64,000 nucleotides of DNA from Atrina japonica. Lineage: Eukaryota > Mollusca > Bivalvia > Pterioida > Pinnidae. Shown in pieces: positions 12,201 to 22,545 of the stretch. The translations under genes were made by a program, and so were the position numbers. Location of the stretch: contig BROG01000047.1 of NCBI GenBank assembly GCA_030159075.1, positions 2,012,709 to 2,076,708 of the forward strand, in the 5' to 3' direction. The notes under the pieces are model-generated. The model was not told the origin of the DNA and did not search any database. It saw nothing but the letters and a program-made list of their open reading frames with translations. How positions within the stretch are numbered: the stretch's first letter is position 1; every line of letters starts with the position of its first letter.

Positions 12201-15200
12201 TGTATCTAGGTAACAAGATATCACTAATGACTATATCAGAATACAAGATATCACTGATGACTGTATACTAGGTAACAAGGTATCACTGATGGCTGTATAT
12301 CTGTAACAAATATCATGATGGCTGTATATCAGGTAACAAGATATCACTGATGCTGTTTACTTGTTAATTGATATCACTGATGGCTGTATATCAGGTAACA
12401 AGATATCACTGATGACTGTATATAGGTATCAGGATATCACTGATGGCTGTATATAGGTAACAATTATCACTGATGGCTGTATAACAGGTAACAAATCACT
12501 GATGGCTGTTATCAGGTAACAAGATATCACTGACCTACAGGTAACAAGATATCACTGATGGCTGTATATCGTAACAAGATATCACTATGGCTATTATACT
12601 AGGTAACCCCATATCACAGATGACTGATATACTAGGTAACAAGATATCAATGGCTGTACTAGGTAACAAGATATCACTATGGCTGTATATCAGATAACAT
12701 ATCACTGATGGCTGTATACTAGGTAACAAGATATACTGATGGCTGTATACTAGGTTAGATATCACTGATGGCTGTATATCAGGTAACAAGATATCATGAT
12801 GGCTGTATATCAGGTAACAAGATATCACTGAGGCTGTATACTAGGGTATATCACTGACGATTGTAAATTAGGTAACAAGATATCACTGATTAAACTAGGT
12901 AACAAGATATCACTGATGACTGTATACTAGGTAACAAGTTATTGAAACTGTATACTAGGTAACAAGATATCACTGATGACTGTATGGGTAACAAGATATC
13001 ACTGATGGCTGTATACTAGGTAACAAGATATCACTGATGACTGTATACTTGTAACAAGTTAACTGATGGCTGTATATTTACAAGTTATCACTATGGCTGT
13101 ATCGCTTGTAACAAGATATCACTGATGGCTGTATATCAGGTAACAAGATATCACTGATGGCTGTATACTAGGTAACAAGATATCACTGATGACTGTATAC
13201 TGGGTAACAAGATATCACTAATGACTGTATACTAGGTAACAAGATCACAACAAGATATCACAGGGCTGAATTTTGCATCTAAAATAGATGCATCTGTTAG
13301 CTACTGAATCAGTCCATTGTGAATCCTTATGGTCTCAAAATAGCTGCATTTCAATAAAAAATGACAAACTCAAATCTTGTTAACTCACCAAATTGTTATC
13401 TAGTTGACAGACCATTTTGTTATTTTGTTGATCAGTTCCTTATCTTGTTACTTGACTAATATGTTATCTTGTTAACTGACCAATTTGTTATCATGCTAAC
13501 TGACTTATTCCTTATCTTGTTAACTGACCAATATGTTATCTTGTTAACTGACCAATATGTTATCTTGTTAGCTGACCAATTATTTATAGGCGATTTGTAA
13601 ACTGAAATACACACACTGAAGACAAGATTCATTTATTAAACATATATTCACCATCACCATAGACAATAAACACATACAGAGAGCAATGGAGAAATAAATT
13701 GACTCGAACATCATGATTACGATACCAAAAAAACTTGGCCAAATAAAGGCAAGTTCACCATCCAATATCAAATCTTCTGCACTGTTTGTATTTACTATAG
13801 TCCCATGGAAAAAATGCCCGAAGAGCCTGTTGTACTGTATTATCCGCACCCTCATCCCCGAGACAAATTTTAGAGTGAAAAGAGTGCAGAATATACATGG
13901 CCGATTACGGTATGCCTTATCTTGTTAAGTGACCAGTATGTTATATACAATTATTGCACTATTTTTGGTTTGATGTGAGAATTTATGGAGTATAAAAACA
14001 ATAAGCCGAAGGCCGATGATATTGTATTTTGTACTCCATAAATTCTCATATCAAACAAAAAGTAGTGCAATAATCGTTTTATTACATTTTAATTTAACAA
14101 ACCATCGACCATTGACAGAGATATGGCAAGGTCTATCAATCCCTCCTGTTTTTCCATGCAGTCATAGAAGTTGGTGCTAAATGAAATTCAGTTGAAACTG
14201 TTTGGTCAAATCATATCAGTGCAATATGATCAATTATCCTTTTACAGTTCAATGTCATTTTAAAGCGGTAGAACATGTGACCATCTACATGTATCTTGTT
14301 AACTGACCAATATGTTATCTTGTTAACTGACCAATATGTTATCTTGTAAACTGACCAATATATTATCTCATTAACTGATCATTATGTGATCTTGTTAACT
14401 GACAAATTTGTTATCCTGTAAACTGACCAATGTCAATATATTATCTTGTTAACTGACCAATGTTATTTTTCAACTGACCAATTGTTATATTGTTTACTGT
14501 CCTATTCCTTATCTTGTTAACTGACCAATATGTTCTCTTATTTACTGGCCTATTCCTTATATTGTTAACTATCCAATATGTTATCTTGTTAACTGACCAA
14601 CATGTTATCTTACCTGACCAATTTGTTATCTTGTTAACTGACCTATTCCTTATTTTGTTAACTGACCAATATGTTATCTTGTTTACCGAACTAAGGTGAC
14701 CAATACATAATCTTGTTAACTGACCAATTTGTTATTTTGTTACCTGACCTATTCTTTATCTTGCTAACTGACCAATTTTTTATCTTGTTAACTGACCTAT
14801 TCCTTATATTTTTAACTGACAAATATGTTATCTTGTTTACTGACCTATTTGTTATCTTGTTACCTTCCACAAATAAATTGCAATGTGCTGACTCAAAGTG
14901 TAAAAACCATGCGTCAGTAATTTCATCTCAATTCATAATTAAGATTAACTCTTGTTTGACTATAATTAAATTAGCATACATGTGTATAAGAAATTCCATA
15001 ATAGTGCATAAAATAGTTAGTGCTCAATATTAACTGTGAGATAAAAATAAATTTATCTACATGTACCTGAAACCCAATATTTTAAAGTGAATCAGGCTAT
15101 GTTATTCTTAATCTGAGAATGCAAATCAAACAAAGCCAATATTATCAGAGAACAAGTTGATTGCTAAAGGGAATCACAGTTCCTCTCCGGTTCATTGTTT

Positions 15201-18200
15201 TGTTTAAGGTCACAAGTCTTAGGACCAAACTATGACCGTACGACCATTTAACAAAGAAACTGGACTTATGACCAAACCAGGTCCTCTCTTTATGGCTACC
15301 CAATAGACATTGCATAGGCTTAAGTTCCCAGGGATGGAAATTAACGGGTGCCCGTTTGCCAGAGGCGACTGAATTTACAATCGGGCGAGTTGTTTTACGT
15401 ACGAAGTCGCCCATTTATCGAATTGATTTCAGGAATTTTTTTGCCACTTTTTGGGGCCGTTATTCTGTTCATTTCCTGTCGGAAATGGTATCTGTTTTTT
15501 CTCAATTTTGGTCCTTAAAATTCCCGATCTGATGAAGCTAAAATTTTGACATGTTAAGTTGGAATGTCCGCTTTTATCAAAATGAAAGAAGAAGTACAAC
15601 CATTTTGCATTCATCATTTTAAAAAGCTTAAGCTTCGAAAGTGATCCATTTCCTTCTATTTGTAGTTTAAATGGATTTATTTTATTAACAAGTTAATACG
15701 TTAGTCTTTACCTTTTGGCCAAAATTGTCACAGAACACATCGTGTGTTGACTGTTGTTGTTCGCAGTTTATGGAGGAAATGGAAGTTGGGTGTGTGTAAT
15801 AAAAGAACCGATACCAAACGGAACTGAATTTCAGGATGTGTTAAAATGATGATACAGATAGATGTAATATTATACACTGTATAAAAGTTATAAAATCTTA
15901 ATTAAACGTAGGTGAATGATAAAAGTTTTAATGAGATACTTAAAATGGATAGAAATTGTTTTAAAAAATGAAAACTTTTGTATGTTGCATCAATTCAACC
16001 ACACAGTAGTTACATACATTTATTAAAATAGCAATAAATTAATAAAACACAAAATTGACTCAAATATTTTTTTTTTCTTTGCAAGCGACCAAATTTACAT
16101 GGCGAGCAAGCACAATATCAGTATAGCACTTGCCCACCTGAGCAAGTTGTTAAAAATGTTAAGGTCACAAACTGGTTAAATTTATTCAAGTAAATATGAC
16201 GTGCCCCTAAGTTTAAATCTGGGCTCCCAGAATTTAAAACTTAGAGAAGCCCATTTGGCTCCTGAGGATTTTTTCGTAACTTTGACCCCTGAGTTCCTGT
16301 TGTCAGTGTCATTATTTTTTCATCTTTTTAAATGTAGCTGGTGTAACATTATTAAACTATCAAGACTCTAATTTGAAAATGTGCGAATAAGGTACTGGGT
16401 ATGCCCCAAGACTGAGTCAAAGTAGGGTTGATGAAATGGTCCTAAAGTTCTGTTGACTAAATTACAATTTAGGACTTGAAGTATTTTGATAAAACATGTT
16501 CCTGAATAAAGTAAATCCTTGTTATACTGCCACCGTTTGTTCAGCCAAAATTTAGCATTATAAAGTGGTTTGGTGATAGGGTGAGGGGAAACTTTAAATA
16601 AAATTATAGGTAAAATTGGCAAAAGTGGACTTTCAAAACTTGTAGTGTTAAGCGAGGTGGCAAATGAAATAGGGGGAGGCAGTATAAAAGGGTTTTACTG
16701 TATATATATTTAGTGTCTGATGATATAAATGCTAAAAAGATAAAAATTACCACGAGATGTTAGTTTCCCTTCCTGCGATAATGTCAGCAGTGAAATACCA
16801 AAGCAAGCATAGAACAACACCCCCACCAGATAAATGATAACGCTCATTTTACTGTTGGAGTAACTGTTTAACAATACACACTCTAGGAATCTGCGAATGA
16901 CTTGGATTTCCTCCATGACAAGGGCCAGTAAAATAGGAACATGTGATACAGGGTCTGAAACAGTAGAAAACAGGTAAATTAAAAATATATACATGTATGT
17001 AGCAATGGTTATATGGTGTTCCTACTAGCTTAGCGAGTGGGGTTACCCCTTAAGCTCAATTGGTAGAACACCAGATTTGTAATCCTGGGGTCCTAGGTTT
17101 GATTCTAAGCAGAGACAGTTATTTGCCTCTGTGACATTTGGTGCCCATGTTGGGACCTAGTTTCTTCCTGGATTTAATAGTTATCCATCACTTATTTCAA
17201 AGTAAATGGTAATTACCTCCGAATGAAAATCGGGACGTCTCTTTCAAAATGAAGGGGATAATGTTGCAGTGGTTATATGGTGTTTGTACTTGCTTGGCTA
17301 GAAGGGTTACCCCTTTAGCTAAATTGGTTGAGCACCAGTTTTGCAATCCAGCGGTCCTAGTTTCAATTCCAAGCAGAGACAATTATTTGCCTCTATACGA
17401 CATATATACTGTAGATCAGAATATTAACTTTACCCATCTAATGGAAATCTAATTTCCCATGTAACATCCAATACAATCATCCTTTAAGAACACTGTATTC
17501 TTTTAACATCAGTTAAATGAATGCTTACCTATATTCTCCAAAGTTGGAATTTGCATATATCTTAGAAGTTTTGCAATCATCTCGGGCCATTTCCCAGTCC
17601 AACAAAATGTGGAGACTGCTGAATATAAAACTGCTGAGTTGCATATAATACCGGTTAAATAGAAGTGATAGAACCAACTGTGGATAGAAAAACAAACATA
17701 TTACATGCAATAATCTAACAATAACAGAAAATTACATTTGTTTCTGTTTTTAATTTTCTTCTTACATTCTCCAACATGGATTATCAATAGAATCATTGCC
17801 ATACATTGTATAATGAACAACAATTGACACCAAAGTTTACTGAATTTAAAATTTAAACTGTTGATAGTTTTTGGGTTGCAATCCAACTTAAAAGTAAATA
17901 CATTGTAGGCCTACAATGTACTGTAAATCCGAAAATGTTCACGAGACTTTATTTTTGTGATACACAAGTTACACAGTTCTTTATTTATTCGCGATATGAT
18001 ATTTTCGTGTTTTCCAATGCCCATTTCGCCAGGCTAGTATCATACTTCATTAAGCGATAATTTTATTTTTGTGAGCGAGAGGTCTCTTGAAATTACGTGT
18101 TAATAAATTTCTCGCAAATACAAGCAGATTTCCAGAAAATACTTTTTGTTTTGTTATGAATTTAGTGTTTTACACCACAAGTACACTCGACAATTTTTAA

Positions 18201-19731
18201 GTTACATGTAAATGGTGGCAGTCGGTATTTAATAGTAGAGACAACCCGGTTACAAGAAGAAGGAAGAGGAAGAGACCACCTCTGCCTTCAGCAAGTAAAC
18301 TGTCACAAAAATATCAGCTTAGGTTCCAGCAGGACTTGAACCAGCACAGACCAGAAGTGAGAGACTTTGATTTATAGTTCAAACCTCTATCCACCTGCTC
18401 ATTGAGGCCCTGCAAAGACAGCTGGATATAGAGATCTTTGTTGAGATGGCAATTATATTCCCTAATTCAGACTTTTTACCAAAATTGCTCAAAATTTGAA
18501 TTTTTGGAATTTTGAATGGTGTTTAACACCACACTCAACAATTTTTCGGTTATATGGAGGCGGCCAGTTTTTAGTGGTGGAGAAGAACCCGGTTACAATG
18601 TACCCATGAAGAAACCACTGGCCTTCCATCCACAAGTACTTGTCAGAGTAAATCAATATACAATAGTCACTAAACCAGTGCTTGACCAATTTAGACACCT
18701 TAATTCAAAACAAGGTTTGAATAAATGCGAAGTGGAAGGAGATGTAATAAAGGATATCCTAGCTTTGGTGTCAGAGTTTCGGGATGCCTATATTTTATTA
18801 CAAAAAGATTATAAATGTGATAAAGCTTTGGGTCGTCCTAGATTTGATTTTGAACAGTGTTTTACACCACACTCATTAATTTGTCAGTTGCATGCAAATG
18901 GTGAGTCAGGTTTTTTTTTTTGTGGAGAAGAGAAAGTACCTGGGAAGAGACCACTGGCCTTCCACAAGTAAACTGGCAAACTTTCTCACAGAAATGAACT
19001 TAGGTTCCCGCAGGGCTCGAATCTGTGCTGACCAGAAGTGAGAGACTTAATGGTTCAAACCATGGTGCTCTAACCACTCAGCCACAGGTCTGTCATCATA
19101 GAAGAATTATTTGTTTTATATGCCCTGACCATGAAAAATTTTAATTTTCCTTTAAATTCTTACTAAAATTTAGAGTCTCCCCCATGATTTTGAAGAATCT
19201 CCCCATGAAAATTTTTCAAGGTTGGCAAGTTCGATACATACATATTTGGTACGTCTAAAATCAGGGCAAAACGACACAGGGCAAACTGGAATCTGGGCAA
19301 AATGACCACCTTTAGAGCTGACATTTGAAAACGTTGCTTGAGAAAATCAAAGCCGTAAATTCAGTTTATCGCAATGTCTGTAACGCTAATACTGTTGAAT
19401 AATGGGAATGAATCTAACTCAGAGCAGGTGTCAGTGGGGCCGCGGTCTGACACGTTACCTTTGGTGAAACTGGCAAGTACAAAGTACTAACTTGCCTGTC
19501 CCAGTGAATGGTAAGCACCCAAGGGTCCAACCTTGACTCCTACCTTTTGGGAAAATGCAAAAACGTATTGTGCAAATGTAAGTTGTATTTCTTGTGTTCT
19601 CGAAGTTTCCCAAATATATAAAAATTTGCGATTAGATTCGGAATGTAAATCTTGCTGTTTGCTTGCACTATTAAAAATCCCACAAACACAACTGCTGTTG
19701 CCAGAAGCCACACAACACTGACATACAACAT
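6022..19731 (-). CDS. SRD5A3: SRD5A3-like polyprenol/polyprenal reductase (5 exons, 306 aa)
   Basis: Joined exons on the minus strand: 19731-19544, 17677-17529, 16954-16751, 6981-6862, 6281-6022. All introns are GT-AG, and the phase was checked across every junction. The family works in the ER membrane, where it saturates the alpha-isoprene of polyprenol (polyprenal in recent work) to make dolichol for N-glycosylation. The product closely follows the human SRD5A3 order: an N-terminal hydrophobic segment (about residues 5-22), HFPKSWFYHFY at 58-68, IRRFLEC in exon 3, TWYQVLCILLFIWAS in exon 4, and the C-terminal steroid-reductase signature GDLFEYSSCPHY at 233-244, ending KRAAVIPFVF. The human protein is 318 aa. 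The start is the first ATG after an in-frame upstream TGA, with A at -3. Intron 4 (9.8 kb) is mostly minisatellite. Identity by recall of the family, not by a search. Confidence 0.9.
6440..6730 (+). repeat. Minisatellite in SRD5A3-like intron 4-5 (6282-6861), ~31-bp unit
   Basis: About nine copies built on cctgacagctgtatcac with alternating ctatctaattatctat and tgacaaattatct spacers, giving a 62-bp higher period in places. The open frame through it is a repeat artefact. It lies mid-intron, not at a junction. Confidence 0.85.
6862..6981 (-). CDS. SRD5A3: SRD5A3-like exon 4
   Basis: Acceptor tattttcag|gaag, donor aacaag|gtaaat. It encodes ITWYQVLCILLFIWASW followed by KQYRVNRILVKLRQNKQG. It is too short and phase-split to appear as an open frame with its own start. 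The 6.2-kb minisatellite begins about 20 nt upstream of its acceptor. Confidence 0.87.
7001..13258 (+). repeat. Large minisatellite, 32-bp unit, ~195 copies, SRD5A3-like intron 4
   Basis: The unit is ggtaacaagatatcactgat followed by ggctgtatacta or a variant. Three variant classes alternate: atgactgtatactag, acgattgtaaatcag and atggctgtatatcag. Most units contain an EcoRV site (gatatc). A rarer block with acttatgtttgtatatc recurs at about 9238, 10066, 10861 and 11814, so 0.8-0.95 kb higher-order repeats are present. From about 11.9 kb to 13.25 kb the copies carry many small indels. The array ends about 20 nt from the acceptor of exon 4. Confidence 0.95.
13375..14865 (+). repeat. 24-bp minisatellite interrupted by two unrelated segments
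   Basis: Units based on tatcttgttaactgaccaat occupy 13375-13570, about 13912-13945 and 14288-14865. Segments of about 340 bp each (13571-13911 and 13946-14287) interrupt the array. The core tatcttgttaNctga matches the reverse complement of the 32-bp array just upstream. Open frames here (VILLTDQ repeats) are artefacts of the 24-bp period. Confidence 0.85.
13950..14087. repeat. Near-perfect inverted repeat, ~55-bp arms (foldback element)
   Basis: The left arm runs from attgcactatttttggtttg to tatggagtataaaaacaata, and the right arm is its complement, ending aacaaaaagtagtgcaat, with a loop around gccgaaggccga. It sits inside the second segment that interrupts the 24-bp minisatellite, which suggests a MITE-like insertion. 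Confidence 0.8.
14866..16750. other. Remainder of SRD5A3-like intron 4
   Basis: No exon or conserved frame was recognised. Two fragments (about 15320-15425 and 16080-16150) carry gggcgag/gcgagcaagc-type motifs that resemble the right end of the hAT-like element at 52398-53615; this resemblance is weak. Confidence 0.45.
16751..16954 (-). CDS. SRD5A3: SRD5A3-like exon 3
   Basis: Acceptor tttcag|accctg, donor tctcgtg|gtaatt. It encodes two hydrophobic stretches around EEIQVIRRFLEC and GISLLTLSQEG, aligning with the human SLRRLFEC and VGLTVLSQ segments. Confidence 0.87.
17045..17160 (+). repeat. tRNA-derived SINE-like repeat, family D, copy 1
   Basis: A-box-like ttaagctcaattggtagaac and B-box-like tcctaggtttgattctaagc, followed by agagacagttatttgcctct. 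A second copy with the same landmarks lies at 17285-17405. Both are in SRD5A3-like intron 2 (16955-17528). Confidence 0.65.
17285..17405 (+). repeat. tRNA-derived SINE-like repeat, family D, copy 2
   Basis: Contains tttagctaaattggttgagc, a B-box-like ctagtttcaattccaagcag and agagacaattatttgcctct. The flanking ttgcagtggttatatggtgt is also shared with copy 1 (agcaatggttatatggtgt), so a segmental duplication of about 240 bp is an alternative to two insertions. Confidence 0.65.
17529..17677 (-). CDS. SRD5A3: SRD5A3-like exon 2
   Basis: Acceptor ccacag|ttgg, donor atatag|gtaagc. The correct frame is the one giving WFYHFYLTGIICNSAV, which aligns with the human RYFSHFYIISVL region. The longer open frame through the same bases (LVLSLLFNRYYMQ) has the wrong phase for exon 3. 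Confidence 0.85.
18163..18420 (-). repeat. tRNA-derived SINE, family A, minus-strand copy
   Basis: Reads tgttttacaccacaagtaca at the start and ccagaagtgagagactttg near the end, the reverse complement of the copy at 302-563. Located in SRD5A3-like intron 1. Confidence 0.7.
18515..18650 (-). repeat. tRNA-derived SINE, family A, 3' fragment
   Basis: Contains caacaatttttcggttatat, ggcggccagtttttagtgg and gaaaccactggccttcc. It supplies the first third of a 151-codon open frame (18516-18971) that is therefore not considered a gene. Confidence 0.7.
18855..19098 (-). repeat. tRNA-derived SINE, family A, near full length
   Basis: Runs from tgttttacaccacactcatt to gctctaaccactcagccaca; the last part is the reverse complement of the A-box region. 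Located in SRD5A3-like intron 1. Confidence 0.72.
19544..19731 (-). CDS. SRD5A3: SRD5A3-like exon 1 (start codon)
   Basis: Encodes residues 1-62 plus two bases of codon 63. It opens with MLYVSVVWLLATAVV, a membrane segment. The donor reads aaaag|gtagga on the minus strand. A TGA lies in frame 21 nt upstream of the ATG. Confidence 0.85.
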
Positions 19732-20676
19732 TTTCCGTTTGTTTCCTTGTGGTCAGAGATATGGACAGCTCATTCAATCATAGTCGTTGAAAAGCTTTTG
19801 ACATAAGGAGTACACTAAAATAGGGTAAGGGGATTAGCCAAAACGGACTGCAATTGATATCGAAACACGATCATTACTATTTAAAAATTTTAAATAGAAC
19901 TTTAATATGTTGAAGATTGTCATGTCATTAAAAAGTGGAAGTTCTATTTGCAGGGGGAATCGATTCTCTTTGATATCGATCCGGAACAGATGGCGGGGAG
20001 AGAGACCGACTTTTATACACGGCCATTTACAAACATTCATGAGACTATAAAAATTTGACGGATCATTCCCCGAGCAAATTGAAAAAAAGGAAACATGTTC
20101 GATGAGATAGAAGTGATTATTTGAATTTGAAGTATGTTACTTTAACATAAACACGATGTTTTACAGCTTAGACTGATGACTGTATCCTTAAATAAAACTT
20201 TCTCGTCACTTACAGTCATACTCCATAGTCGTATGCGGAATGTGGTGTGCGAGTACGGTAACGTAATGACTCGGTCCTATTTCAGTGGTATTTGGACGTG
20301 AAATAAAAATAGTTAGCGAGAAAAGATTACTGCTGAAAATATTGTAGCTTTGTATATGCACTCGATATTTCGTCTTTGTCAAAAAGAAAAGTAGATATAA
20401 AAGGCTTAATTCTAAAAATCCAATTACTGACAATACTGTAAAAATGAATCGTTGAATGTCCCCGAAAGTGAAACTGACGCAATTGGAGAAAATAATGAAG
20501 TAAGTTTTGTACAGATCAAACTCATCTGTAACATACTTACACTTTTTGTTTGTAAAATGAACTGCTGCTGAAGCGTGTATTGCTGAATGACTTAACTGTA
20601 GAGTGTAGTGTACTGTGTAGTGTACTGTAGAGTGTACTGTGGAGTGTATGAATGGTTACATATACATAACAAGACC
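19732..20676. promoter_or_regulatory. Divergent (probably bidirectional) promoter of SRD5A3- and USP38-like genes
   Basis: The two start codons face away from each other across 945 bp with no other gene between, so both transcription starts must lie here or in 5' introns not visible from the sequence. No convincing TATA box was assigned. Just upstream of the USP38 start is a short tandem of gtagtgtact/gtagagtgt-type units (about 20600-20650), in what is probably its 5' UTR. Confidence 0.55.
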
Positions 20677-21618
20677 ATGGATACAATATTAAGTGGCGTT
20701 TTAACATCAAGTTATCCAGAAAATCTTAAGAAGCAACTAATTCAAAAAATAGCAGCCAATGGATCCCAACCACAACCTGTACGTGTTATTCGTTCCGTTT
20801 TAGAACTAACGGTCAAGTGGTACCTAGAGAGTGAGTTTGATTTGGCACAGAACGAATGTCTCGCGGTTTTTAAGACATGGGCAAAGTACAACTTGTCAAC
20901 ATTTGAAAGTTTTTTTGATCGAGAATTTCTATTATATTTGCTTTCCGTTAAGTGTCCAAATGAAGAGAATGCAATTACATTGTTAAATGAAAGTCTACAT
21001 CTTCTTCAACGATCAGCAACTTTTTCCACTCATCTGAAAGTTGTAGAGGCAAAAGCAATAAGTTATGTCAGGGAGCATCCGTTATTGCCATGCTTGAAAA
21101 ACTTTGCAAACCTCTTAAAAGATTTCAAAGACTGTATACCAAAAGGGGACTTTACGTCTAGATTCTGTGTGTCTGTAATACATTCGTTAAGTCTATGTTT
21201 ATGTTCAGCTAACGACAACACAGCAGAAATTATATCATATATAAAAAATGTGGAAAGTGTTTGTGATCTGATCTTTTACATATGGAAGAGTGCAGATTCT
21301 GAAATGATTCTAGATTCTCTTAAAGCCATATTTGAAATCATATCAGTTAAACCAGATGAAAATAGTGAACCATCGTTTTGTCTTGGAGCAATTGTACGAT
21401 ATGTTCCTAATGGAATGATAGACATTGTAGTCAAGTGTGCCATTAATTCCAATGTTGATAATACAAGCATTACAGTGGCTTTACAGAGAATCATTGACTG
21501 GTTGCAATGGCCGACAGCTTGTAACATTGACCAATGGATCATCACATTTCTGAGGGGTTTAGCATCCATCAATAAATATAGTATACTGATTAACGTCACA
21601 GAAAGTAAAATTGAACAG
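20677..21618 (+). CDS. USP38: USP38-like exon 1 (start codon)
   Basis: Encodes residues 1-314, the helical N-terminal region, including DWLQWPTACNIDQWI and ILINVTESKIEQ. The donor is gaacag|gtaagt. The open frame runs on into the intron to 21657, which is not coding. Confidence 0.9.
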
Positions 21619-22511
21619 GTAAGTTACATAGAATCGGTAAGTGATGAGGCACAATAGGGGTTAAAGTCATCAACATGTGGTTCTGGTAATTATAAATGGC
21701 CCCATTCCCAATTCAAAATATACTGTTTTGACAAGTTACATGTATTATTCCTTAAGCTTTGATGCCAAGAATCTTGGGGCATATTTTTCATGTCCATATT
21801 ATGATATATATTTATCATATGATCTGTGTGTTATGCTGCTTCATAACAGATTACATAAATATACATGTATAAAGCCTAGCGGTGATTTGATTGGCTAATG
21901 TGCAGCAAATTGAACTACTTTTATTCACTATATATGTATGCAAATTTCATTCATCTGAAGGTTGGTGATGACGTCACTTCATTCATCGGAAGGCTGGCGA
22001 TGATGTCACTTGGTGCTTGTGACACCACTTGTGACACCACTTGAACTTGAATGGGGACAATCGAGTAAAACCTGTTGTACAGATAACTTTAAAATTTTGT
22101 TGTATTCAAGTCAGCAATTTTTCTAATTTCAACATCTGATAAATTATGCTTACTAGTAGGGGTAAATTATAAATAAAAATGTAGGCTAAATGTATGTATT
22201 TAAATATAAGCAATATTTACAATATGTTTTGTGCACTTATTTCTAGTATTTACCTATTTAATTTGGAACAATTTGGTCGACTTGACAGAAAGGAGAATAT
22301 AGATTCTCGACCCTAGTTTAAATTTCATATGTTTGATCATATAATAAAAAGAATTTTTCATGAGTTTCCATTCATATCACATTTATGATACTCATTATGA
22401 ATTTTCCATTTCTGCTCGCCAAAGTCTCGCAAAATGGAAAATTTTAAAACTTGTATCATAAATGTGATATGAATGTAAACTCGTGACAGATCCTAACATT
22501 CATACATTGTG

Positions 22512-22545
<34 letters not shown>

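Noticed and set aside
7001..13258. Possible CRISPR-like array
   Set aside because: The sequence is eukaryotic, units are head to tail without unique spacers, and there are no cas genes.
14490..15033. Plus-strand open frames with VILLTDQ repeats
   Set aside because: Produced by the 24-bp minisatellite, a multiple of three that keeps one frame open.
17045..17115. Possible true tRNA gene
   Set aside because: A- and B-box-like motifs are present, but the sequence does not fold into a full cloverleaf by eye, and a second degenerate copy with the same 3' flank lies 240 bp away, so a SINE-like repeat fits better.
17525..17710. Open frame LVLSLLFNRYYMQLSS... as the coding frame of SRD5A3 exon 2
   Set aside because: Its phase does not join exon 3 and it does not resemble the family. 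The neighbouring frame (WFYHFYLTGII) joins both sides and matches human SRD5A3.
18516..18971. Plus-strand open frame of 151 codons in SRD5A3 intron 1
   Set aside because: Both ends are family A SINE sequence in reverse; no domain was recognised in the middle, and it lies in an intron on the opposite strand.
20608..20676. Upstream extension of the USP38 frame
   Set aside because: It has no ATG (GTG only) and is low-complexity repeat. The ATG at 20677 has a strong context and aligns with the human N-terminus.
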